The position numbers and the translations under genes are program-made. A DNA stretch of 17,250 bases from Spirochaetota bacterium (GTDB taxonomy: Bacteria; Spirochaetota; Spirochaetia; DSM-27196; PWMO01), in NCBI GenBank assembly GCA_009908925.1, contig JAAAOH010000160.1, forward strand, positions 1 through 17,250, written 5' to 3'. The number at the start of each line of letters is the position of its first letter. Position 1 is the stretch's first letter. Below are positions 1 through 6,815 of this stretch, piece after piece. Under the pieces are notes generated by a model, which did no database searches, was not told where the DNA came from, and worked only from the letters and a program-made list of their open reading frames with translations.

Positions 1-168
1 ATTCGGCCGGTGCATGCGCCGCTGGTGCCTGAGACGCTTCGGCGGGTGTGGATGTGTGAGGTCCCGACCCCGCCGGTTCGCTGGCGTCGCGGGCAGCGGG
101 GGACGAGTGTGGTGGTGCCGGCCTACGCGGTGGCCGATTTGGCCGAGGCGTGCCAACAGGCTGCTTGA
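1..168 (+). CDS. C-terminal fragment of an unidentified protein
   Basis: Reading frame 1 is open from the left edge to a TGA at 166-168, giving 55 residues with no start in view, so this would be the tail of a gene that begins outside the window. The end of the fragment reads roughly TSVVVPAYAVADLAEACQQA, an Ala/Val-rich stretch that could be a strand-helix end, but I do not recognise a family. Its codon choice (GTG, GCG, TTG) differs somewhat from the CTC/CGC-rich use of the genes that follow. It stops only four bases before the stop codon of the convergent hydrolase gene, which is normal for a tight tail-to-tail pair. The fragment is short and the DNA is GC-rich, so a chance open frame cannot be excluded. 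Confidence 0.35.
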   Translation: MRPVHAPLVPETLRRVWMCEVPTPPVRWRRGQRGTSVVVPAYAVADLAEACQQAA

Positions 169-172
169 TACT

Positions 173-814
173 TCACACGCAGTCGAAGAGATCCTCCAGA
201 CCGTCGCGTATCAGATCGACCTCTTCCCTGTTTATCGTGTGGGGCATGCCGGGATAGAGGCGCTCGGAAACCTCGGCGTTCAGCCCTCGCATGAGCTCCG
301 CTGAATCGAGCACCCGCGTGCGCGGGACCATAAAATCGATATCGCTGCTCCCGAGGAAAACCGGCGTGCGCTCGAGATCACCTTTACGGCGCGAAAGCCG
401 CGAGTCCTCCCCGAGGAGGGCACCGGAAAGCGCAAAGACGCCTCCATACCTGCCGGGCCTGTGGAGCACATACTCGAGGGCGAGACAGGCCCCCTGGCAG
501 AAGCCCATCAGAACGATGCGCTCTCGCGGCACTCCTGCCTCTCCGAGGGCTTCGACGATTCCGTCTATGAGCTCGAGCGCAGCCGAGACGTAGGGCTGGT
601 TGCGCGAGATGGGCTCGACGACCCCGCGCGGAAACCACACCCCGTTCTCCGCCTGCGGCGCGAGATAGGAGATGCGATCACAGTCGAGGAGTTCGGAGAG
701 ATCAACGAGGTTATCGGCGCTCGCGCCCTTGCCGTGGAGAAGGATCATGGCCCCCTCGGCGCGCTCAACCGGCGCTCCGGCATGTCGTATGGGTTGCTGC
801 TGGTGCGGTTTCAT
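173..814 (-). CDS. Alpha/beta hydrolase, phospholipase/carboxylesterase family, with Cys nucleophile
   Basis: This 213-residue protein has the length and layout of small cytosolic carboxylesterases (Abhydrolase_2 group). After a short N-terminus comes the oxyanion strand ILLHGKG (24-30), then LAPQAENGVWFP (51-62), the nucleophile elbow GFCQGACLALE (104-114), an acid region GSSDIDFMVP (155-164; Asp158 or Asp160) and PGMPHT with His192. The elbow normally reads G-F-S-Q-G; here the nucleophile position, residue 106, is a TGC Cys codon. Cys nucleophiles are known in dienelactone hydrolases, so the enzyme may be active with altered substrate preference. No signal peptide is seen. The ATG overlaps the methyltransferase stop by four bases and has a GGAGG five bases upstream, so it is probably the last gene of the minus-strand unit. 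The family is firm, the substrate unknown. Confidence 0.85.
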   Translation of the reverse strand: MKPHQQQPIRHAGAPVERAEGAMILLHGKGASADNLVDLSELLDCDRISYLAPQAENGVWFPRGVVEPISRNQPYVSAALELIDGIVEALGEAGVPRERIVLMGFCQGACLALEYVLHRPGRYGGVFALSGALLGEDSRLSRRKGDLERTPVFLGSSDIDFMVPRTRVLDSAELMRGLNAEVSERLYPGMPHTINREEVDLIRDGLEDLFDCV

Positions 815-1587
815 TGGTGCCTCCGGTCGCCTGCGTCGCCGACCTTGCGGTAGAGTAGCAGCTGCTGCGGCGGTGACGCAAAGCCGATGGCGCGGACGCG
901 CTGCTTGAGCCGCACCACCTCCCGGCGGATGTCCGCGTACTCGGGGTGGCCGGCGGCATAGTCGGCGTAGTAGTCGAGATTCTCGAGCTTGTCATCGAGG
1001 TCGACATCCGCGCTTTCCGGCTCGGGGGGACGGTATTCGTGTCGCTCGACCTCATCGAGGTCATCGCGATCGAGGAGTTCGCCGAGTTGCCCCCTCGTGA
1101 GCGTGGGGTTGTGGGGAATGCCATGCGTGCGGTCAACCATGGCCTTGAGGTGATGCAGATCCCGTCCGACCTGCTCGCGCGGATCGGACACGTCGGAAAC
1201 CATCTCGTGGACGATGAGCGTGCCTTCCTCGCGGAGGACGCGCATGAGCTCCCCGAGAGCCTGCCCCGGGGCTTCGAGGTGGTGGATGGTGTTCGAAAGC
1301 ACGACAGTGTCGAAGGCGTCATCGCCGAAGGGTAGGCCCGTCGCGTCGGCACCGGAGAACTCCACCGGCGCATCGGGATGAGCGGTCGCAAAGTAGGCGC
1401 GCGCCTGCTCGAGGGCGTCTTCGTCGGCATCGACGGCATCTATCCGCTCGTAGGATGCAAGCTGCTCGACGAGCATTTCGGTGAACTCCCCGTCTCCACA
1501 CCCGACCTCGAGCAGCCGGCCTCCCTGGACCGAGCCGAGTGTGCGGGCGACGACCTCCGGGATATCAGCCATCGGTCCCCCGAGCAT
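811..1587 (-). CDS. Class I SAM-dependent methyltransferase
   Basis: This is a Rossmann-fold methyltransferase of about 258 residues. Counted from the ATG at 1587, it has motif I LLEVGCGDGEFTE (25-37), an acidic strand-2 end AVDADEDALEQA (51-62), motif II/III DATGLPF (81-87) and FDTVVLSNTIHHLEAP (92-107), then a post-motif strand GTLIVHEMVSD (122-132). This is the pattern of the Methyltransf_11 group, whose substrates range over small molecules, quinones, lipids and RNA; nothing here fixes the acceptor. The frame is open to 1650. I chose the ATG at 1587 because GGAGG lies six bases upstream; a second ATG five codons later (1572) is possible. The gene overlaps the end of dusA by 23 bases and shares four bases with the following hydrolase, so coupled expression is likely. 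A role in RNA modification is tempting because of dusA, but unproven. Confidence 0.85.
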   Translation of the reverse strand: MLGGPMADIPEVVARTLGSVQGGRLLEVGCGDGEFTEMLVEQLASYERIDAVDADEDALEQARAYFATAHPDAPVEFSGADATGLPFGDDAFDTVVLSNTIHHLEAPGQALGELMRVLREEGTLIVHEMVSDVSDPREQVGRDLHHLKAMVDRTHGIPHNPTLTRGQLGELLDRDDLDEVERHEYRPPEPESADVDLDDKLENLDYYADYAAGHPEYADIRREVVRLKQRVRAIGFASPPQQLLLYRKVGDAGDRRHQ

Positions 1588-2560
1588 CGAGAACCTCCGC
1601 CGGTACGCCCGAGATAGCCTCCCGGATCGTATCGCCGACATCCGCCTCATCGACGCGGGGATCGCTGAGAACGCGGCGATAGCGCCGAGCGCCCGGACAG
1701 AAGGCGAAGAGGCCGAGCATGTGCCGGTAGACGTTGCGCGGCGAGCGGCCCATGGCGGTAACTTGCTCCACGTAGGGGATCATTGCCTCGGCGATCTCGC
1801 GTCGGCTCGGTACCGGCGCGGTACTCCCGTAGAGGTCCCGGTCGGCAGTTGCGAGGAAGTAGGGATTGTCGTAGGCCGCCCGCCCGATCATCGCGCCGTC
1901 GAGCTGTTCGAGATGCTTCCGTATCGCCTCGAGGGAATCGATGTGGCCGTTTATCTCGATGGACAGCGTCGGGAAATCCTCCTTCAGGCGATACACGTCC
2001 TCGTAGCGCAGAGGTGGGACATTCCGGTTTTCCTTGGGGCTGAGCCCCGCGAGAATCGCGACGCGGGCATGGACGATGAACCTGTCCGCATTCGTCGCGG
2101 AGACCCGGGAGACGAAATCGGCAAGGTCATCATAACTCTCCCTGCCGTCGATCCCGATACGGTGCTTCACCGTCACCGGCTTGCCGGTCGCCGACTTCAT
2201 CGCCTCCACGACCCGCGCGACGCGGTCGGGATCGGCCATGAGGCAGGCCCCGAAGGCGCCGTTCTGCACCCGGTCGCTCGGGCAGCCGACGTTCAGATCA
2301 TACTCATTATAGCCGTAGGCTTCCGCCGCGCGCACGGATTCGGCACAGGCGGCCGGGTCGTCTCCGCCGATCTGAAGGGAAAGCGGATGCTCATCTGGAT
2401 GAAAGCCGAGGAGGTGATCTCGGTCACCGAAGCGGATGGCGCCGGTGGTGATCATCTCCGTGTAGAGCAACACGCGGCGCGTGATACGCCGCATGAAGTA
2501 GCGGTAGTGGCGATCGGTCCAGTCCATCATGGGCGCGATGCTCACGGGGTGGCGCATCAC
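1565..2560 (-). CDS. dusA: tRNA-dihydrouridine synthase A
   Basis: This FMN/NADPH-dependent enzyme reduces uridines 20/20a in the tRNA D-loop. The 331-residue protein carries the DusA hallmarks: SIAPMMDWTDRHYR (7-20; DusA-type MMDWTDR), LSLQIGG (60-66), EYDLNVGCPSDRVQNG (86-101) with the catalytic Cys93, VKHRIGID (131-138), IVHARVAIL..LSPKENR (162-179) and MIGRAAYDNPY (224-234). The HARVAIL segment is usually HARKAWL in proteobacterial DusA, a minor deviation. The start is either a GTG at 2560, overlapping the upstream hydrolase gene by four bases, or the adjacent ATG at 2557, which shares one base with its stop; the two differ by one residue. It lies second in a unit also holding mnmA upstream, which fits a tRNA-modification context. 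Confidence 0.95.
   Translation of the reverse strand: MMRHPVSIAPMMDWTDRHYRYFMRRITRRVLLYTEMITTGAIRFGDRDHLLGFHPDEHPLSLQIGGDDPAACAESVRAAEAYGYNEYDLNVGCPSDRVQNGAFGACLMADPDRVARVVEAMKSATGKPVTVKHRIGIDGRESYDDLADFVSRVSATNADRFIVHARVAILAGLSPKENRNVPPLRYEDVYRLKEDFPTLSIEINGHIDSLEAIRKHLEQLDGAMIGRAAYDNPYFLATADRDLYGSTAPVPSRREIAEAMIPYVEQVTAMGRSPRNVYRHMLGLFAFCPGARRYRRVLSDPRVDEADVGDTIREAISGVPAEVLDARGTDG
1594..1598 (-). promoter_or_regulatory. Shine-Dalgarno that sets the methyltransferase start
   Basis: The minus strand reads GGAGG six bases before the ATG at 1587. It lies inside the end of dusA and is the reason the shorter start is preferred over the upstream in-frame codons reaching to 1650. Confidence 0.6.
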
Positions 2561-3159
2561 GGGCTCGCCTCGGGCGAATCGGATTCCGCGGCGTCGGACT
2601 CTGGCGAATCGGCCTCCAGACGCTCACGGGCTTCGGCAAGCGCGCGCCGGTAGGCATCGATGAGGGCGGGATGCGGATTCGGCAGTTGCGCCACGACGCG
2701 CTCGCTCCAGGCGAGGTACTCGGTACGTCGGTCCCGGCTCCAGTTCGGCGGCGGAGCGGTCGCGATGTCCTCCACGTTGCAGAGCTTGTCGGCGATCTTC
2801 AGTTGAGCCGCCGCCCATGAGGCCTCGGCGGCGTGCTCCACCTGCAGCTCCTTTCGGGTCTGTTTTTCGAGGCTCTTGTCGTCGGTCACTTCGGCCACGA
2901 TTTCCGCCACCTCCGAACCGAACTCGTTCCGCAGCTCCTCAATGGTTGCCTCGGTGTCCTCCACCGTATCGTGAAGGAGCGCCGCGGCGAGGACATGCGG
3001 ATCCTCTATGCCGGCGAGCGTCCCGAGGTAGTGCGCTACACGAATGGGATGGTTGATGTAGGGGGCCTTCTCGCCCCCTTTTCGCCGCTGGCGGGTGTGC
3101 CGGCGCGCCGCGAAGTCGAGGGCGCGAAGCACGAGAGAGACTCCGGTGTCACTGCTCAT
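2557..3159 (-). CDS. MESH1-like HD-domain (p)ppGpp hydrolase
   Basis: This is a 200-residue stand-alone HD-domain protein. It matches the single-domain ppGpp hydrolase type (MESH1; SAH in bacterial nomenclature), which removes the 3'-pyrophosphate of (p)ppGpp; animal MESH1 also dephosphorylates NADPH. The metal site is complete: His37 in PYINHPIRVA, His63-Asp64 in LLHDTVEDTE, and Asp124 in KIADKLCNVEDI. Glu67-Asp68 of the catalytic HDxxED motif and the RRKG segment (25-28) are also present. No synthetase, TGS or ACT domain is attached, unlike Rel/SpoT. After about residue 180 the protein ends in an acidic Ser/Pro/Glu/Ala tail encoded partly by a repeated GGCGAATCGG at 2573 and 2603, probably disordered. 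The gene starts 63 bases after mnmA stops and runs directly into dusA. Confidence 0.9.
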   Translation of the reverse strand: MSSDTGVSLVLRALDFAARRHTRQRRKGGEKAPYINHPIRVAHYLGTLAGIEDPHVLAAALLHDTVEDTEATIEELRNEFGSEVAEIVAEVTDDKSLEKQTRKELQVEHAAEASWAAAQLKIADKLCNVEDIATAPPPNWSRDRRTEYLAWSERVVAQLPNPHPALIDAYRRALAEARERLEADSPESDAAESDSPEASP

Positions 3160-3222
3160 GCCCGTCCCGCCGCTGTGCCCGCATCGATGTCATGCTGTGT
3201 AAGATACATGCGCCCGGGGGGC

Positions 3223-4305
3223 TTAGTCGAGAATCATGCCGGCGCCGAGGCACACCTCGCCGTCGTAGAGCACGCCGAACTGACCCGGTGCGACACCGCG
3301 ATCGGCGCGATCCATCTCCACCCGCAGGGTATCGCCGGCGGCGGACGCCGCCTTTCCCGCGCCGGCGGCGGGCTCGACACGGCAGGGCACCAGGTCGGGG
3401 CCGTGTCGGATGCGCACCGAAAGGCGGTCGCGCGCGGGAGGACCGGCTATCCAGTGAAGCTTCGCGAGCGTAAAGGATCGCCTGCTCGCCTCGCCCGCGT
3501 TCTCGCGGTGTGACACCAGGATCTCGTTCCGCTCTGTGTCCTTGTCCACCACGTACCACGGGCCCCCGCCCAACCCCAGGCCCTGTCGCTGGCCGATAGT
3601 GTAGAACCAGAAGCCGCGGTGGGTGCCGAGGTGTCGGCCGGTTTCACGCTCGACGATGCGGCCCTCGCGCTCGCCGAGATAGTGTCGGATGAACTCCGGA
3701 TAGCGCACCTGCCCCAGGAAGCAGATACCCTGACTGTCCTTTCTGTCCTTGTTCGGAAGATCGATTTCCCGCGCCCGGGCGCGGACCTCGTTCTTGTCCA
3801 TCGCGCCGACGGGGAACCAGGCCCGTGACAGCTGTTCCTGGGTAAGATGGGAGAGGAAGTAGGTCTGATCCTTCACCGGGTCCACGCCGCGCTTGAGGAC
3901 TGCAAGATCGCCTGAGTGATCCACGCGTGCGTAATGACCGGTGGCGATTCGATCGTAGTCGTCGCCGAGGTACTCGTAGAAAGCGCCGAACTTGATGCGT
4001 TGATTGCAGAATATGTCGGGACTCGGCGTGCGCCCCTCGCGGAGTTCGGAGAGCGCGTAGGAGACCACCCGCTCGTAGTACTCGAGCTGCAGCGGCACGA
4101 CTTCGACGGGCACGTCGAGCTTTTCGCAGACCTGCCGCACGTAGGCGAGGTCCTCCTCCCATGGGCACTCGCCGATGCTTTCCAGTTCGTCCTCGAGCCA
4201 TACTTTGAGGTAGAAGGCGGTCACGTCTCCGACTCCCGAGGAAAGGGCCTCGTGAAGCGCCACGGAGCTGTCCACTCCGCCGGAGACCAGGGCGGCTATC
4301 TTCAT
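3223..4305 (-). CDS. mnmA: tRNA-specific 2-thiouridylase MnmA
   Basis: MnmA installs the 2-thio group on U34 of tRNAs for Lys, Glu and Gln, using ATP adenylation and sulfur relayed from a desulfurase. The 360-residue protein has the PP-loop ATP motif SGGVDSS (8-14), GRTPSPDIFCNQRIKFG (91-107) with the first redox Cys100, IATGHYAR (120-127), KDQTYFL (145-151), and DSQGICFLG (190-198) with the catalytic Cys195. The C-terminal half (FYTIGQRQGLGLGG, then a beta-barrel ending APGQFGVLYDGEVCLGAGMI) is typical. The ATG at 4305 has no clear Shine-Dalgarno upstream. It is divergent from the mevalonate operon, with about 145 bases between the two start codons. It probably heads the leftward unit, although the 63-base gap to the next gene could hold another promoter. 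Confidence 0.96.
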   Translation of the reverse strand: MKIAALVSGGVDSSVALHEALSSGVGDVTAFYLKVWLEDELESIGECPWEEDLAYVRQVCEKLDVPVEVVPLQLEYYERVVSYALSELREGRTPSPDIFCNQRIKFGAFYEYLGDDYDRIATGHYARVDHSGDLAVLKRGVDPVKDQTYFLSHLTQEQLSRAWFPVGAMDKNEVRARAREIDLPNKDRKDSQGICFLGQVRYPEFIRHYLGEREGRIVERETGRHLGTHRGFWFYTIGQRQGLGLGGGPWYVVDKDTERNEILVSHRENAGEASRRSFTLAKLHWIAGPPARDRLSVRIRHGPDLVPCRVEPAAGAGKAASAAGDTLRVEMDRADRGVAPGQFGVLYDGEVCLGAGMILD

Positions 4306-4313
4306 ATACCGGA

Positions 4314-4342
4314 AAGATGCACTTCGCAGGCTGCAGGATCAA
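4314..4342 (-). promoter_or_regulatory. Possible mnmA promoter
   Basis: On the minus strand TTGATC (4342-4337) is followed after 17 bases by CATCTT (4319-4314), a weak -10 matching three of six consensus bases. Transcription would begin around 4308, only a few bases before the mnmA ATG, giving an almost leaderless message. The call is tentative. Confidence 0.25.
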
Positions 4343-4351
4343 GTACCGCAT

Positions 4352-4379
4352 TTGCCTTTGCGGGCGCAGGATTTATATT
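4352..4379 (+). promoter_or_regulatory. Probable promoter of the mevalonate operon
   Basis: TTGCCT (4352-4357) and TATATT (4374-4379) are separated by 16 bases; the alternative -10 TATTCT at 4376 gives 18. A start near 4386 would leave about 65 bases of leader before the HMG-CoA synthase ATG at 4451. This location argues against the longer in-frame starts of that gene at 4352 or 4400. I saw no obvious operator next to it. Confidence 0.5.
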
Positions 4380-4450
4380 CTACAGTGGTGTATGGCGGGA
4401 TGAGACTGCTCACCCGGCCAAGATATCAAATGGAGCAAGGCAGGTTATTC

Positions 4451-5719
4451 ATGAGAGCAACGTCGGTCGGCCTCAGTGATCTTTTCCTCTACGTTCCGAG
4501 CCCGCGTATTTCGCTCGAGGCACTGGTGGACTACCGGGCACAGGCGACGCCGGCACTCGAACGCCGGCTGAGGCGCGCGCTGGAGACGACGGGACAGCGT
4601 GCGGTGCGCTATCCGCGTCTCTATGAGGATAACGTGACCCTCAGCAGTGAGGCGGCTGCGGGGCTGATACAGGCGCGCGGAACCGGTGAGGGTCTGCGGT
4701 ATCTGGCGGTGGGGACCGAGACTCCGGTCGATCACTCCAAGCCGGTTGCGGCATACGTCGAAGGCGTGCTGCAGAACGCCGGCGTGGATGTTCCGGAGAC
4801 GATCTCGACGTTCCAGGTTCAGCACGCCTGCGCCGGTGGAACCATATCGATGCTGAGTGTCGGAGCGTTGCTCGCTGTGAGCGGCCGACCGAATGAGTTT
4901 GGAATCGTGATAAGCTCCGACATCGCCCGCTACGACGCGCCCTCGACCGCGGAGGTCACCCAGGGCGCGGGCGCCGTGGCGATGCTCGTCGAACCCTCGC
5001 CCAGGCTGATGTCCCTCGATCTCGACACCATCGGATACTCCTCGCGGGATGTGGACGACTTTTTCCGACCGCTCGGCTCGGTAACCGCGAAGGTCAAGGG
5101 CGGGTACTCGGTGCAGTGCTACAACGACGCCTTCGACGTCGCCCTGACCGATCATGCCTCGCGTCGCGGAATGAAACCGGGCGAAGTTCTCGAGGGCGCC
5201 GATTACATCATCCTCCACGTGCCTTTCTACAAGATGCCGATCACGGCACTGCGCCGTGCCCTGCTGCATCACAACGGGCTGCATGAGGCGGAGGCCGACG
5301 CGTTCATGCGCGAGCGCGGCGTTCTCGATGCCCTCGAGCCCACCCGTGAGGTCGGCAACATCTACTCCGGGTCCGCCTATCTTTCCCTGGCCTTCATGCT
5401 GAAGCAGCAATACGAAACCCTCGGGGACGACATCGTCGGCAAGCGCGTCCTCCTCGGCTCCTACGGCTCGGGAAACACCATGAGTGTTTTCAGCGGCACC
5501 ATTGCCGAGCAGGCCCCCCAGGTAATCTCACGCTGGAATCTTGATGAGGTGATCTCCGGCGCTGTCGATGAGTCTCTCGAGCACTACGAACGATGGCTCC
5601 GTGTACCCATGGCGACCGGGGAGTACCGCGAAGAGATGGCCTCGGAGCAGGTGCCTGAAGGCCGGTTTTACCTCAAAAACATACGCGACGACGGATACCG
5701 TGAGTACACCAGAGCCTGA
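4451..5719 (+). CDS. Hydroxymethylglutaryl-CoA synthase
   Basis: This enzyme condenses acetyl-CoA with acetoacetyl-CoA to HMG-CoA, the first committed step of the mevalonate pathway, by a thiolase-fold Claisen mechanism. From the ATG at 4451 it has 422 residues. It shows the N-terminal strand VGLSDLFLYVPSPRIS (6-21), catalytic Glu90 in LAVGTETPVD, nucleophile Cys127 in VQHACAGGTISM, DDFFRPLGSV (202-211), catalytic His256 in ILHVPFYKMPI, and the late GNIYSGSAYLSLA motif. The frame is open upstream to 4352, but the promoter lies there and homologues begin only a few residues before the VGLSDLFLYVP strand, so 4451 is preferred; the upstream ribosome site (AAGGCAGG) is modest. It is the first gene of the six-gene operon. 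Confidence 0.93.
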   Translation: MRATSVGLSDLFLYVPSPRISLEALVDYRAQATPALERRLRRALETTGQRAVRYPRLYEDNVTLSSEAAAGLIQARGTGEGLRYLAVGTETPVDHSKPVAAYVEGVLQNAGVDVPETISTFQVQHACAGGTISMLSVGALLAVSGRPNEFGIVISSDIARYDAPSTAEVTQGAGAVAMLVEPSPRLMSLDLDTIGYSSRDVDDFFRPLGSVTAKVKGGYSVQCYNDAFDVALTDHASRRGMKPGEVLEGADYIILHVPFYKMPITALRRALLHHNGLHEAEADAFMRERGVLDALEPTREVGNIYSGSAYLSLAFMLKQQYETLGDDIVGKRVLLGSYGSGNTMSVFSGTIAEQAPQVISRWNLDEVISGAVDESLEHYERWLRVPMATGEYREEMASEQVPEGRFYLKNIRDDGYREYTRA

Positions 5720-5729
5720 GACCCCGGCG

Positions 5730-6815
5730 ATGCCGGAAAACATCGGCGAGCGCAAGGCGCGACACCTCTCCATCTGTGTGGATGAATCCCGCTACTCGGT
5801 GGAGAGCGGCTCGGCGGGGTTCGACCAGATTTCCTTCGTCCACCGGGCGCTTCCGGAGGTCGGTGCGGAGGATATCGACACCGGTCTCGACTTCCTCGGC
5901 AGGCGCATACGCATGCCGGTGCTTATCTCCTCGATGACCGGCGGGTCGGACCAGGGATACGAGGCCAACAAGAACCTCGCCCGCGCGGCACAGGAGGCGG
6001 GCATCCCCGTCGGCATGGGCTCCATGCGAATCCTGTTTCGAAAGCCCGAGGTCTTCGACCACTTCTACCTCAAGCGCTACGCCCCGGATATTCCGGTGTT
6101 CGCCAACATGGGTGGGGTGCAGATCCGCGACTTCCCGCACACCGAGGTAACCGAGATGATCCGCCGGCTCGAGGTCGACGCCCTTGTCGTTCACCTCAAC
6201 CCGGGACAGGAGCTGTTTCAGGACGGCGGCGACCGGGACTTCACAGGTATCCTCGACGGAATTGCCCGCTTCTGCGAAGCATCACCGGTTCCGGTGATCG
6301 TCAAGGAAACCGGCTTCGGGATCCATCCCGGCGAAGTCACCCGCCTGCTCGATGCCGGTGTCTCCTATGTAAATCTGGCGGGGTCCGGCGGGACGAACTG
6401 GGTGACGGTGGAGGCCTACCGCCTCGACGGCACAATGCAGGCCGCCGCAGACGAGTTCGCCTCCTGGGGTACGCCCACGGCTCCCCTGCTCGCCGCCGTC
6501 GGCCGACGAGGGGGCCGCATCATCGCTTCAGGGGGCCTGCGAAGCGGGATGGACGTTGCCAAAGCCACTGCGCTCGGCGCCGAGCTTTCGGGCCTCGCCC
6601 TGCCCTTCATCCGCGCCGTCGTATCCGGGGGAGTCGACGGGGTGATCGAGGTTACCGAGAAACTCAGAAAGACCCTCGAGACCGTCATGATCATGACCTC
6701 GTCCCGCACTCTCGAGGATCTGCGGCGCGTGACACTTCTGCGCTCCCCCGGCTTCGACGCACAGGTTCGGGCGCTCGAGCAGGCCGCCGGCAGCGTCGAG
6801 GATACGACTGGATGA
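5730..6815 (+). CDS. fni: Type 2 isopentenyl-diphosphate delta-isomerase
   Basis: This FMN- and NAD(P)H-dependent isomerase interconverts IPP and DMAPP and is unrelated to the type 1 zinc enzyme. The 361-residue protein has the family order: ERKARHLSICVDES (7-20), LISSMTGGS (65-73), GIPVGMGSMRI (91-101), FANMGGVQ (124-131), VHLNPGQELFQDGGDRDF (154-171) with Gln160 and Glu161 at the substrate/Mg site, VIVKETGFG (189-197), NLAGSGGTNW (215-224) and IIASGGLRSGMDVAKATALG (264-283) for FMN phosphate. I chose the ATG at 5730, ten bases after the HMG-CoA synthase stop. A GTG at 5700 overlapping that gene is an alternative, and the longer open frame to 5568 is antecedent noise. The stop overlaps the next start as ATGA. 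Confidence 0.93.
   Translation: MPENIGERKARHLSICVDESRYSVESGSAGFDQISFVHRALPEVGAEDIDTGLDFLGRRIRMPVLISSMTGGSDQGYEANKNLARAAQEAGIPVGMGSMRILFRKPEVFDHFYLKRYAPDIPVFANMGGVQIRDFPHTEVTEMIRRLEVDALVVHLNPGQELFQDGGDRDFTGILDGIARFCEASPVPVIVKETGFGIHPGEVTRLLDAGVSYVNLAGSGGTNWVTVEAYRLDGTMQAAADEFASWGTPTAPLLAAVGRRGGRIIASGGLRSGMDVAKATALGAELSGLALPFIRAVVSGGVDGVIEVTEKLRKTLETVMIMTSSRTLEDLRRVTLLRSPGFDAQVRALEQAAGSVEDTTG

Noticed and set aside
14..304. Open frame of 96 codons at the left edge
   Set aside because: It is Arg/Trp-rich and runs antisense through the end of the hydrolase gene; frame 1 ending at 168 is the more natural neighbour.
1481..2653. Plus-strand open frame of 390 codons opposite dusA
   Set aside because: It is antisense to dusA, which has all its family motifs; the reverse frame contains only His/Val/Gly-rich noise.
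4352..4450. N-terminal extension of HMG-CoA synthase to 4352
   Set aside because: The proposed promoter occupies this stretch, and homologous synthases start only a few residues before the first strand encoded after 4451.
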